Below are positions 44,941 to 53,338 of a stretch of DNA of 64,000 nucleotides, piece after piece (position 1 is the stretch's first letter; the number at the start of each line of letters is the position of its first letter). The notes under the pieces were generated by a model, which saw nothing but the letters and a program-made list of their open reading frames with translations, did not search any database and had not been told where the DNA came from. The position numbers were made by a program, and so were the translations under genes. Source of the stretch: CAZFJG01 sp964410915 (GTDB lineage: Bacteria; Synergistota; Synergistia; Synergistales; JAFGMB01); the NCBI GenBank assembly GCA_964410915.1, contig CAYPIU010000003.1, positions 1 to 64,000 on the forward strand, written 5' to 3'.

Positions 44941-45110
44941 AGTAAATTTTAGACGCAATTGAAAAAAGTGCTGATGAAATTATTTAACATGAAAGATGGA
45001 TAGGCATAACTCGAGTCAGTTTTTATGGAAAAAACTGCGGCTTGAATTGCATACAGGATCGAAGGCCTGGCCTGCTCCATATAGGGTGATCCTTTAATTC
45101 CAGGGATGTT

Positions 45111-45281
45111 ATGGTCTCTGATTACCATGTAGCCGTTATCTTCACGATAAAGACCATTGCCATGGCCATTGTATATCTTCTTCATGAGGATTCTGGCGAG
45201 CCTGGCAGGATCATAGATCAGTTCCGTCCGGTTCTGTCGAGGGAGGAATATATCAAAAAACTGGACAAATATTTCAGCTGA
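45111..45281 (+). pseudogene. Possible C-terminal remnant of an M20 peptidase
   Basis: A 56-codon frame ending in TGA. TIKTIAMAIVYLLHED and EEYIKKLDKYF resemble the C-terminal helices of M20D aminobenzoyl-glutamate hydrolase-like proteins. An in-frame stop (TGA) lies upstream and no N-terminal part is seen. DUF3100 permease genes directly downstream are often paired with such hydrolases, which supports the reading. The similarity is short. Confidence 0.4.
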
Positions 45282-45299
45282 AGAAAGAAGGAGTTGCAA

Positions 45300-46115
45300 T
45301 TGAAGAACTGGAAAGTCCACGGGATTGTTCTTGTACTTGTCATTATTTCTGAATTAACAGGTATTTATGCTTTCAAGATCGGTCCGGGAAAGATCGTACT
45401 TTTACCAATGCTTTATGCTCTTATTTTCGGCCTGTTTACAGGTCCAAAGTTTTTAAAAATCGTAAACAGGAAAGATATGGTAGATGCAGGAAGCCTGATA
45501 GGGATAACCCTGATGCTGCTTATGGCCAGATATGGGACACTTGTGGGGCCTAATCTTCCCGCGATCATTAAATCCGGTCCTGCCCTTCTACTCCAGGAGC
45601 TTGGAAATCTGGGAACGATCTTTGTGGGTATTCCCCTCGCCATATACCTGGGTCTTAAGAGGGAGTCAATAGGTGCTGCACATTCAGTCGCGAGAGAACC
45701 TAATGTTGCACTTATAGGGGATGTTTATGGTTTTGATGGTCCTGAAGGCCAGGGCGTAATGGGTGTATACATTTGCGGAACTGTTTTTGGAACCATATTT
45801 TATGGTCTTATGGCAACTACTATTGCTGCATATTTTCCATTTTTCCATCCTGAAGCACTGGCAATGGCTTCAGGTGTGGGAAGTGCAAGTATGATGACTG
45901 CCTCTGTAGGTTCTTTAAGTGCAATGTTTCCCGAGATCTCTGAAAAACTCATAGCCTTAGGCGCTGCGAGTAATATGCTTTCAGGACTGGACGGACTTTA
46001 CGTGTCTCTCTGGCTTGCCCTGCCCGTCTCTGAATGGCTTTATAAAAAAGTGCACAGGATAAGATATGGAAGTCTGACAGAAAAGTCTGCAGTTCAGGAA
46101 GGAGGAGTTGAATAA
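45300..46115 (+). CDS. DUF3100 membrane protein
   Basis: 271 residues with about 7-8 hydrophobic helices. Recognised by TGIYAFKIGPGKIVLLPMLYA at the start, DAGSLIGITLMLLMARYGTLVGP, and SVAREPNVALIGDVYGFDGPEG. The start is a TTG at 45300 with AAGGAG 6 bp upstream; a TTG at 45294 abuts that site. DUF3100 proteins form two-gene permeases and are often found with M20 amidohydrolases, so peptide or N-acyl amino acid import is a fair guess. It overlaps the next gene by 1 bp. Confidence 0.85.
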   Translation: MKNWKVHGIVLVLVIISELTGIYAFKIGPGKIVLLPMLYALIFGLFTGPKFLKIVNRKDMVDAGSLIGITLMLLMARYGTLVGPNLPAIIKSGPALLLQELGNLGTIFVGIPLAIYLGLKRESIGAAHSVAREPNVALIGDVYGFDGPEGQGVMGVYICGTVFGTIFYGLMATTIAAYFPFFHPEALAMASGVGSASMMTASVGSLSAMFPEISEKLIALGAASNMLSGLDGLYVSLWLALPVSEWLYKKVHRIRYGSLTEKSAVQEGGVE

Positions 46116-46570
46116 TGAAAAAAATGTCCATTATGGAGATCCTTTTTGTTCTCTTCATTGTCGGAGCGATGTCCCTTGTCGGAAATTCTGTGGGCTTCAA
46201 AAACAGTATTGTCCAGTCCATACCGGGGATGCTGATTCTTATAGCAATGTCAATGGCAGGTGTTTCTGCTTCAAGGCTCATACCCGGAAATATTCCCAGT
46301 GTTGCTTATATTGTAGTTATCGGCTGTATTCTTACCTATCCATCTTTTCCTGGTGCGGAAGTCATTTCAGGATTTATAAAGAATGTAAGTTTCCTTTCTC
46401 TGACAACTCCTATTCTCGCCTATGCCGGTATTTCTATAGGCAAGGATCTTGATGCTCTCAAAAAGACTGGATGGAGAATAGTTGTAGTTGCCATTTTTGT
46501 TTTCATAGGGACATATCTTGGATCTGCAATAATCGCGGAAAGTACTCTCAGGCTAACAGGCCAGGTTTGA
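46115..46570 (+). CDS. DUF3100-associated membrane partner protein
   Basis: 151 residues with four to five helices (NSVGFKNSIVQSIPGMLILI, then VAYIVVIGCILTYPSFPGAEV and TPILAYAGISIGKDLDALKKTGW). It starts at the TAATG junction with the DUF3100 gene, so the two are translationally coupled and likely form one permease. It resembles half of a two-domain carrier. Confidence 0.75.
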   Translation: MKKMSIMEILFVLFIVGAMSLVGNSVGFKNSIVQSIPGMLILIAMSMAGVSASRLIPGNIPSVAYIVVIGCILTYPSFPGAEVISGFIKNVSFLSLTTPILAYAGISIGKDLDALKKTGWRIVVVAIFVFIGTYLGSAIIAESTLRLTGQV

Positions 46571-46602
46571 TAGCTTGCAGCCTTTTTTATATGAAATTTA
46601 AA

Positions 46603-46638
46603 TCTCAGTGAGGAGACTAACGGTTCTCCTCGCTGAGA
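46603..46638. terminator. Strong hairpin terminator
   Basis: Arms TCTCAGTGAGGAGA and TCTCCTCGCTGAGA pair at 13 of 14 positions. On the minus strand it is followed by ATTTAAATTT, so it most likely ends the SHOCT gene; it also lies 33 bp after the plus-strand permease pair. Confidence 0.8.
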
Positions 46639-46645
46639 AAACTGG

Positions 46646-46963
46646 TTATAAAATATCTTTTTTCATTTTCTCATATTCTTCTTTCGTGATCTCGCCTCTG
46701 GCGTACCTTTTTTTGAGTATTTCCAGTGCCCCTTCCTCTTTAAATCTTTCCGGCTGGAACGTTTCAGTTCCTCTTCTGAAAAAATAGACCAGAATAAAAA
46801 TGAATATCAGGATAATAATGAACATGGGGATCATCATCATTCCCCTGAAAGGGCCGAACATCATATGGTGCATGTTCCATCCATTTCCTGAATTTCCCTG
46901 ATCTGCAAATGCTGAAGTAACGGATAGAAAAAGGAAAATATTTCCTGAAATAATATTTTTCAT
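46646..46963 (-). CDS. Small SHOCT-domain membrane protein
   Basis: 105 residues. Signal peptide-like N-terminus (about 1-22), Gly/Met-rich segment (HHMMFGPFRGMMMIPMF), one membrane helix (about 44-64) and a C-terminal SHOCT motif EGALEILKKRYARGEITKEEYEKMKKDIL, split here as LEILKKRYARGEITKEEY. SHOCT proteins are short oligomerisation modules of unknown role. Monocistronic. Confidence 0.85.
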   Translation of the reverse strand: MKNIISGNIFLFLSVTSAFADQGNSGNGWNMHHMMFGPFRGMMMIPMFIIILIFIFILVYFFRRGTETFQPERFKEEGALEILKKRYARGEITKEEYEKMKKDIL

Positions 46964-47541
46964 AATATACTCCTCTTTTCTACTTCTTTACCCTGATATC
47001 ATATTATATCAGATCGCCTTGAATTTTCAGAGCCGGAACTTCTAAATCCGGTCTTTCTAATGGCATATAGATCTCAAGACATGTATTTTGCAAGTTACGA
47101 TTTATTGAGATAATAAAGTTCGAAGTTCGGGTTCCTTGTTGGAAGAATTGCATAAAAATAACTAAAGTATATTATAGTGAGCCTGTTAAAAAGGCTCGAT
47201 CTGTTAAAGAGGGTAAGTTCTGACTAATGAGTGAAAAATTGTGCTTCTATAGGATTTTAATTCAACTTTCGCAGTACGAAATAGCATAAATCTTTTATAA
47301 CGTTACGGGCAGAAGAAGCTTGAACAATGTAAAGAATTCACTGAACTTTTTTCTCATAGAGCAATGCAGTACCGTCAGACTTCCCCTCGGGGCATCGGTT
47401 CTGATTCTGTTAACCACCTTCTTATGGGAGGTACGCCCATCCTGCCAAACTATTTTAACTTAGTTTTGGAATCTCTTATATTTATTTGTACAGTCATTGC
47501 AGGTTTTTTTTAGTTTTCAAGATACTGTGAAAGTTGAAGTG
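46964..47541. other. Intergenic region with a possible gene remnant
   Basis: 578 bp with no intact gene. It includes a small hairpin (GAGCC with GGCTC, 47179-47197) and the remnant frame at 47301-47513. The rest shows nothing I recognise. Confidence 0.6.
47301..47513 (+). pseudogene. Unassigned remnant reading frame
   Basis: 70 codons between TAA and TAG without an in-frame start near its left end. It encodes QKKLEQCKEFTEL and SPRGIGSDSVNHLLMGGTPI, which faintly resembles the N-terminal region of class III aminotransferases (PGG..., GGTPI). The match is weak; it could be chance. Confidence 0.25.
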
Positions 47542-49482
47542 TTAAGGATTCAACTCAAAATCCAGGTCAAGGTGTTTTTTCAGGAATCTTTCCATGGCCC
47601 TGTAAAAATCGAACTGGTTTTCCTGATTTCTGAAGCCATGCCCTTCATTTTCCTTAACCATATATTGAACTTCCACACCATGTTCTTTCAGGGCTTTGAC
47701 CATCATATCGGATTCTTTCCGGACAACCCTGGGATCATTCGCTCCCTGGGCGATAAGAACAGGATCCTCTATCCTGTCAGCGTGGAATACAGGGGAGAAT
47801 TTCCTGAACATTTCCGAATCCTTTTCCGGATGACCGATTGTTCTGTACATTCTTTCCCGCAGAATTTCCCAGTAAGGGGGGATTGATTCAAAAAGAGTGA
47901 AAAGATCAGTTACCCCTACATAATCGATACCGCAGGCATAAAGTTCCGGTGTTCTTATCAGGCCCATCAGTGCTGCGTACCCGCCGTAGGATGCTCCATA
48001 AATAGCGATCCTTTCAGGATCAGCGATGCCCTTTCGTATCAGCCATTTAACTCCGTCAGTAATATCATCCTGCTGTTTCTGTCCCCACTCCCTGAATCCA
48101 GCCATCCAGAATTCTTTCCCATATCCTGTAGATACACGGTAATTCATATTAAAGACTGCCATTCCCCGATTGGCAAGGAACTGTGCTTCTGCGTCATATC
48201 CCCATCTGTCCCTGGTCTCCGGGCCCCCATGTGGATTGACGACCACAGGCAGATCCTTTGGAGATCCTCCTGCTGGAATGGTCAGGTAGCCATGAACAGT
48301 CAGACCGTCCCTTGTTATGTAGGATACGGGTTTTCTGGGTGCCAGCCATTCTTCTTTGAGCCAGGAGTAGAGGTCAGCAAGAATGGTGAACTCGCCTGGT
48401 TTTTCCACATCATAATAGTATATTCTTCCAGGCATCCTGTCGCTCGCTGCATATACCATCATTTTTGTCTCATCTCTGCTCATGCTGCTTATACCCGTGG
48501 AGTAATCAGGGAAATGTTTCTGAAAAGTGTTATAGAGTTTTTCTGTTTCACTATCAAAAAAATCTCTATGCAGTTTGTCGGTGTAATATTTAACACCAAG
48601 AAGTTTCTGGCGTTTTTCAGACCATATTATTCCTTCAATATCCACATCTTCAGATTCATAAATTAATTCGGTGAAATCCTTTTTCTCCGGATCAAAAATG
48701 TAAAGGGCTGTTTTGTCACGTCCGATATTAGATAGAACATATAGATCTTTGTTGTTAGGGGTAAATCCTGCCGGACTGAAAGTATCAGTAAAATCTGTTG
48801 TTATAAGAGTTTTAAATGGTTCCTCTTCGGAATCCCTGTATAGAATACTTTCTTTGAGGCCGTTGATCTCAATGGCCAGCCGGAGTTTTCCTTCATTATC
48901 AGTGCCCCATCCGGCTATATTGCCCGGATTTTCTGCCAGAAGATCCATATTACCATTGTTCACATTTATCCTGTAGACATCGAAAAGGCGCGGATCTCTT
49001 TTGTTCATTCTTATTAAGATGTGTTCAGGATCTCCCTTTAATATATCCTCAATGCCAGCTTTAACACCTTCAAATGGCGTGAGTTCCATAAAATCCGAGC
49101 CATCCCTGTTGACTGAGAATACATGGTGGTTTTCATTACCCCCCTTGTCCTGGAGGTAGACGAGACGTTCGTTATTTACCCAGTTATAGGAATATATATC
49201 CCTGTCTTCAGAGAAGGTTATCCTTGTGGATTTGTCCTCGTTCTCCGTGTCTTTGATATAAATGTTCATTCTGTTTCTCCAGGGTTTAAGGAAAGAGTAG
49301 TGCCTGCCGTCCGGAGATAATTTAAACGCAGCCTTTGACGGTTTGCGAAAGAACTCTTCCAATGGGATAACAGGTGGTTTTTCATATCCCAGAGCTATTG
49401 ATGGCAAAGAGGAAGTAAGCATTAAGCACAGCGTGGGAAGAGCAATAAAGAGAATTACCATTCTTTTCAGGAAGTTTTTCAT
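47542..49482 (-). CDS. S9 family serine peptidase (prolyl oligopeptidase/acylaminoacyl peptidase type)
   Basis: 646 residues. Signal peptide of about 33 residues, beta-propeller domain (about 40-380) and alpha/beta-hydrolase domain (about 385-646). Catalytic triad: Ser in YGASYGGYAAL, Asp in GANDPRV, His in EGHGFRN. It likely degrades short peptides in the periplasm. Ahead of it in transcription order are YibE/F and IclR genes, but 148 bp separate it from YibE/F so it may have its own promoter. Confidence 0.93.
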   Translation of the reverse strand: MKNFLKRMVILFIALPTLCLMLTSSLPSIALGYEKPPVIPLEEFFRKPSKAAFKLSPDGRHYSFLKPWRNRMNIYIKDTENEDKSTRITFSEDRDIYSYNWVNNERLVYLQDKGGNENHHVFSVNRDGSDFMELTPFEGVKAGIEDILKGDPEHILIRMNKRDPRLFDVYRINVNNGNMDLLAENPGNIAGWGTDNEGKLRLAIEINGLKESILYRDSEEEPFKTLITTDFTDTFSPAGFTPNNKDLYVLSNIGRDKTALYIFDPEKKDFTELIYESEDVDIEGIIWSEKRQKLLGVKYYTDKLHRDFFDSETEKLYNTFQKHFPDYSTGISSMSRDETKMMVYAASDRMPGRIYYYDVEKPGEFTILADLYSWLKEEWLAPRKPVSYITRDGLTVHGYLTIPAGGSPKDLPVVVNPHGGPETRDRWGYDAEAQFLANRGMAVFNMNYRVSTGYGKEFWMAGFREWGQKQQDDITDGVKWLIRKGIADPERIAIYGASYGGYAALMGLIRTPELYACGIDYVGVTDLFTLFESIPPYWEILRERMYRTIGHPEKDSEMFRKFSPVFHADRIEDPVLIAQGANDPRVVRKESDMMVKALKEHGVEVQYMVKENEGHGFRNQENQFDFYRAMERFLKKHLDLDFELNP

Positions 49483-49630
49483 TATATTTCACCCCGCGAT
49501 ATTCCTGTTTTGCAACTTCTGTGGTCAAGAATAGCAGACTGAAGTAAACATGGAACAGTAATTTCTGCATTTTTTAGCGGATTATCAGTATTGATGTGAA
49601 TAAAGTTGCAGCTGTATGTATCTTTTACCT

Positions 49631-50767
49631 TCATTTATTAAATTTACCAAATCTTATAACCATTAGAGAACCGGCAAACGCAGTAACAGGGACAGTAAGA
49701 AGAAGTCCAGCTGTTCCAGCGATCCCTCTAAGTATCTCTGCTGCTATCATGGGATCGTTAAGGACGCTCCAGAAGATAGGGTCTGAGTCTGCGATGAGAA
49801 GGGAGAGAATAAGAGAGCTTCCGAAATATGCGAGAATAAGAGTGTTTATCATACTTCCCAGAATATCTTTGCCAACGTTCATTCCAGTTTTCATAAGCCT
49901 TCGCGCGCTTATTTCATTATCGTATTCATAGAGCTCCCCCATTGCAGAAGTTATGGATATAGCAACATCAAGCACCGCTCCGATAGCTCCAATTATTACA
50001 GATGCAAGTAGTATCCCCGGCATATTAATTTCCGGGAATGAACTGGCAAGAAGATTTCCGCCTTCAGCTGCTATTCCTGTCAACTGCCATAGAGAAATGG
50101 CGATCCATCCAATTATTGAAGCGCTGAGAGCTCCCCCCGTAGCTCCAATAAATGCCGCTGGCCAGTAACGGAAATTTTTTATCACAAGCATTACTGTCAA
50201 AGCTGAAACTCCTGCAGAACTTGCAACTGCAACAGGTACAGGGGGATAGCCTGCCAGTATCATGGGTATAGTCCATTTGGCCAGAAGGAAAAGAGAGAGG
50301 AAAAGGCCTAAAAGCGCCCTTGTTCCCGACATACCGGCTGCTATGCATAAAAGGGCAGCAAGGCCTGCCAGAAAGGCCATTACAATAGGGAAACGGAAAC
50401 CATCGCTGATCGAGAACATGTCATGACCATCTTCGAACCTGTCAACTGAAAGAATATATTTACGCCCTTTAACAAGTGAAAGGCGACTGTTTTTAAGGTG
50501 CTCAACTGTTACAGGATAGGTCTTACCTTTATATTCCCCTGTCAGAAAGGAAACGATCAGTTTGTATTTAACAGTCTGCCATTCGGGAGAACTATAATCT
50601 TCTTCAGGAACATTCTCCTGGATCCGATAGCCCTCAAGAGCTACTATCCAGGCATCATCATGATCCCATCCTGTTATTACGGCCTTTTCGGCGAGGGAGT
50701 AAGCTGTTATTGAAAAGAGAAAGGTTATAACAAATATTATGACGATCTTTTTTAGATTATGTTTCAC
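49631..50767 (-). CDS. YibE/F family membrane protein
   Basis: 378 residues. N-terminal signal/anchor helix, an extracytoplasmic domain (about 30-120) and 7-8 helices. YibE/F landmarks: GTRALLGLFLSLFLL, GAIGAVLDVAISITSAMGEL and MNVGKDILGSMINTLILAYFG. The family is found in many Gram-positive and anaerobic bacteria, and a transport function has been assumed; none is proven. Both neighbours share its direction: the IclR gene 45 bp upstream and the S9 peptidase gene 148 bp downstream. Confidence 0.92.
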   Translation of the reverse strand: MKHNLKKIVIIFVITFLFSITAYSLAEKAVITGWDHDDAWIVALEGYRIQENVPEEDYSSPEWQTVKYKLIVSFLTGEYKGKTYPVTVEHLKNSRLSLVKGRKYILSVDRFEDGHDMFSISDGFRFPIVMAFLAGLAALLCIAAGMSGTRALLGLFLSLFLLAKWTIPMILAGYPPVPVAVASSAGVSALTVMLVIKNFRYWPAAFIGATGGALSASIIGWIAISLWQLTGIAAEGGNLLASSFPEINMPGILLASVIIGAIGAVLDVAISITSAMGELYEYDNEISARRLMKTGMNVGKDILGSMINTLILAYFGSSLILSLLIADSDPIFWSVLNDPMIAAEILRGIAGTAGLLLTVPVTAFAGSLMVIRFGKFNK

Positions 50768-50812
50768 TTAACTACACATCCCTGGTTAAATTTGGTGTTT
50801 TTCTTACCTGGT

Positions 50813-51559
50813 TTAATGCTCAAAAATGGCATTTATACATCCGGAGGCTTCCAGAAGAGAACTTACGAACAGGTCTCTGTTTTCAAGCATGGTATTTAAA
50901 GAACCTGAAATAAGAAGACATGCCAGAAGGGTATCCTCTATTGAAAATATCGGGGCGGCAAAAGCGGCAGCCCCATGGTCAATTTCCTGAATGCTGGAGG
51001 CATAGCCACGTTCTCTTGTTCTATGGACTTCATCCATTAACCTGTCCGGGTCTGTTATTGTAAAATCTGTTAAAGGTTTCAGCGGTGAGGAAAGGATCCT
51101 ATTTCTATATTCATCGGATGAATAGGCCAGTAAGAGTTTTCCCAGTGCGCCTGCATAGTTTGGAAGTTCTCCGCCAATTTCGAAGATGTATTTTACGAAG
51201 TTATCAGATTCTATCTTGTGAATACATCTCAAACAGGTATTTTCGGGTATTGCAAGAATAACGGTCTGTCCCGTCACTGCAACAAGGTTTCGCATGGCGG
51301 GATCGCTTTGTTTTACAAGTTCCTTCCGCAATCTCCATTCATTTGCGAAAACCAGGAATCTGGAACTTATCCTGTACTTTTGATCTACATCCTGGAATGC
51401 CCAGCCTGATCCCTGTAAAGATGAAAGGATCCTGTGTACAGTAGAGCGGGGTAAAGCTGTCAATGATGAAATATCCCTTATGCTCCCGCCGTCCTTAAGG
51501 GATAGTAGGATTTCCATTATATCAACGACTTTTTCAGGAATTGTCCGTCTTTCCTGCAC
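50813..51559 (-). CDS. IclR-family transcriptional regulator
   Basis: 248 residues. An N-terminal winged helix (about 10-70, IRDISSLTALPRSTVHRILSSLQGSGWAFQD) and a C-terminal IclR effector domain (VIPENTCLRCIHKIES pattern and RGYASSIQEIDHGAAAFAAPIF). It usually senses a small carboxylate and controls neighbouring catabolic genes. It is divergent from the aminotransferase gene (51906), with a palindrome AGACCATGGTCT in between; it may regulate either. Confidence 0.92.
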   Translation of the reverse strand: MQERRTIPEKVVDIMEILLSLKDGGSIRDISSLTALPRSTVHRILSSLQGSGWAFQDVDQKYRISSRFLVFANEWRLRKELVKQSDPAMRNLVAVTGQTVILAIPENTCLRCIHKIESDNFVKYIFEIGGELPNYAGALGKLLLAYSSDEYRNRILSSPLKPLTDFTITDPDRLMDEVHRTRERGYASSIQEIDHGAAAFAAPIFSIEDTLLACLLISGSLNTMLENRDLFVSSLLEASGCINAIFEH

Positions 51560-51631
51560 AACGATCCCTCCATTGAGTTCTAAGATATCAAATAAATAAT
51601 ATCATCTAAGCATATCCTGAAAGCGGGAACA

Positions 51632-51643
51632 AGACCATGGTCT
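51632..51643. promoter_or_regulatory. Palindrome in the IclR/aminotransferase divergent region
   Basis: AGACCATGGTCT, a perfect 12-bp palindrome, about 70 bp before the iclR start and 75 bp upstream of the aminotransferase -35. Candidate IclR operator by location only. The remainder of the 346-bp region (51560-51905) holds the promoter below and no gene. Confidence 0.4.
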
Positions 51644-51711
51644 CCAGAAAGTCGGAGTATTATGTATGCACAAAAGAATCTTGAGTTAAATACGAATATT
51701 TAGCAAATTGT

Positions 51712-51739
51712 TTGACTGAATAGCTCAGTGTGGTACCAT
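51712..51739 (+). promoter_or_regulatory. Promoter of the aminotransferase gene
   Basis: -35 TTGACT (51712-51717), 16-bp spacer, extended -10 TGG-TACCAT (51731-51739). It leaves a leader of about 160 nt before the start codon. Confidence 0.5.
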
Positions 51740-51905
51740 AATATTATCAAAAACAAAACGTGATTTTGCAATGTGAAATATATCGTCTTTTTTAGTTTTG
51801 CGAAGTTAAGGTTTTTCGATGTTGAGGATCCTGCTTTGGTTAATGTCAATGTTATGAGAGACGGCGAAAAGGTGATCTTTCTAAATTTGTTCAGGGAGGT
51901 TTATC

Positions 51906-53063
51906 ATGAGAAAAGCGACGAGAGTTTCCGGTTTTCCCAGATCCGGGATACGCAAGATGTCTGCTATGGCAATGGAGATGGACGATGTAGTTACCCTCTG
52001 TATTGGTGAACCCGATTTTGACACTCCGCCTCATATAGTAAAAGCCTGTGAAAGAGCCATGGAAGAAGGTTATACCCACTATCCGCCAAGTGGAGGGTAT
52101 GAAGACCTGAGGTCAGCTGTTGCACAAAAATACAGCAAAAAGACGGGTATAGATTATGGTCTTGAGAATGTGATAATCACCAGCGGTTCAACTCAGGGAC
52201 TTTTTCATACTTTTTTCAGCACCCTTAACCCGGGTGACGAAGTGATAGTTCCAGACCCCTATTATCCTAATTATCTCGGTCAGTTCCATCTTGCCGGGGT
52301 CAATGTCCGTTTTGTTCCAGTCAGAGAAGAGAGTGGTTTCCGTCTTCAAGTTGAAGATCTGGAAAATACACTGACCTCAAAAACAAAAGCAGTTCTTATA
52401 AATTCCCCCAATAATCCAACAGGAGCTGTACTGGAAGAGGAGGATCTGGTAAAGATAGCAGACTTTGCCATAAGAAATGATCTTGTTGTGGTTTCAGACG
52501 AGGTATACGACGAGATTATCTATGATGGCAGAAAATACTCAAGTATTGCGAGTATTCCGGAAATGAAAGAAAGAGTCGTTATAAATAACGGTTTTTCCAA
52601 AACATATGCAATGACAGGATGGAGGCTTGGTTATGTCCTGGCTCCTGCAGAATATGTAAGTTCTTCTGTCTTCCTGCAGGAATCCTTTATTTCATGTGGC
52701 CCCGCTTTCATCCAGAGAGCTGCCCTTGAAGCATTAAATGGCCCGCAGAAATGTGTCGCTGAAATGCTTGAAAAATATTCCCGCCGCAGATCGCTGATCA
52801 TAGAAGGTCTGAATGATATTCCCGGGGTTACCTGTTTACCAACTTCAGGTGCTTTTTATGCTTTCCCAAATATTAAACAGTTTGGAAAGACTTCAGAGGA
52901 TTTCGCTGTCGACCTGTTGAAAAAAGCAGGAGTTGCCACAGTTCCAGGTTCATATTTTGGAGCTAATGGAGAGGGATATCTTCGCCTGAGTTATGCGACC
53001 TCTGATGAAAATATCAGGGAAGCTCTTAAAAGATTCAAGCAGTATGTGCAGAAATATTATTGA
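51906..53063 (+). CDS. PLP-dependent aminotransferase, class I (AspC family)
   Basis: 385 residues. CIGEPDFDTPPHIVKA, the substrate-side TSGSTQGLFHTFFS, SPNNPTGAVLEEEDL, the Asp and Tyr in VVSDEVYDEI, and the PLP lysine in NGFSKTYAMTGWRLGY. It transaminates an amino acid to its 2-oxo acid; aspartate, alanine or aromatic specificity is not decided. AGGGAGG precedes the ATG. Divergent from iclR and upstream of an alanine/glycine symporter, which suggests a role in amino-acid catabolism. Confidence 0.93.
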   Translation: MRKATRVSGFPRSGIRKMSAMAMEMDDVVTLCIGEPDFDTPPHIVKACERAMEEGYTHYPPSGGYEDLRSAVAQKYSKKTGIDYGLENVIITSGSTQGLFHTFFSTLNPGDEVIVPDPYYPNYLGQFHLAGVNVRFVPVREESGFRLQVEDLENTLTSKTKAVLINSPNNPTGAVLEEEDLVKIADFAIRNDLVVVSDEVYDEIIYDGRKYSSIASIPEMKERVVINNGFSKTYAMTGWRLGYVLAPAEYVSSSVFLQESFISCGPAFIQRAALEALNGPQKCVAEMLEKYSRRRSLIIEGLNDIPGVTCLPTSGAFYAFPNIKQFGKTSEDFAVDLLKKAGVATVPGSYFGANGEGYLRLSYATSDENIREALKRFKQYVQKYY

Positions 53064-53338
53064 ACCATAGAAAAAGATGTTTTCAAACTTGATTTATCCT
53101 GGAAGAACCTTCATTTCAGAGGATCGAGGTGGTCAATGGTCAGTTGTTTGTGAGAGAGGATATCAGAGTGGGTAAATTCTTTAGTCAAGGAAACTGACGA
53201 GCCTGACATGTCATTCAGCAGTCGCAGCATTGTAGTTTTTTGAGTATTTAAGTAATGGTAGTGTCTTTTTCAATTAGTATTTTGTGAGTTGTTCTACTTG
53301 GGGAGTAAATTCTAAATTCTGTTAAGGGGGACGTTACA

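Larger units (their letters stand above)
44766..45299. other. Decayed intergenic region
   Basis: 534 bp between divergent genes. It contains a very AT-rich tract (44821-44940) with several TATAAT-like hexamers, then a short in-frame remnant of an M20-type peptidase (45111-45281), then the leader of the DUF3100 gene. It looks like the scar of a lost gene. Confidence 0.6.

Noticed and set aside
44949..45320. A 123-codon minus-strand frame over the DUF3100 leader
   Set aside because: It overlaps the start of the DUF3100 gene, has no ribosome-binding site, and its sequence does not resemble a folded protein.
53064..53338. Possible glycine riboswitch before the alanine/glycine symporter
   Set aside because: The GGAGAG and CCGAAGG cores and the tandem layout are absent; only general purine-rich stretches are seen.
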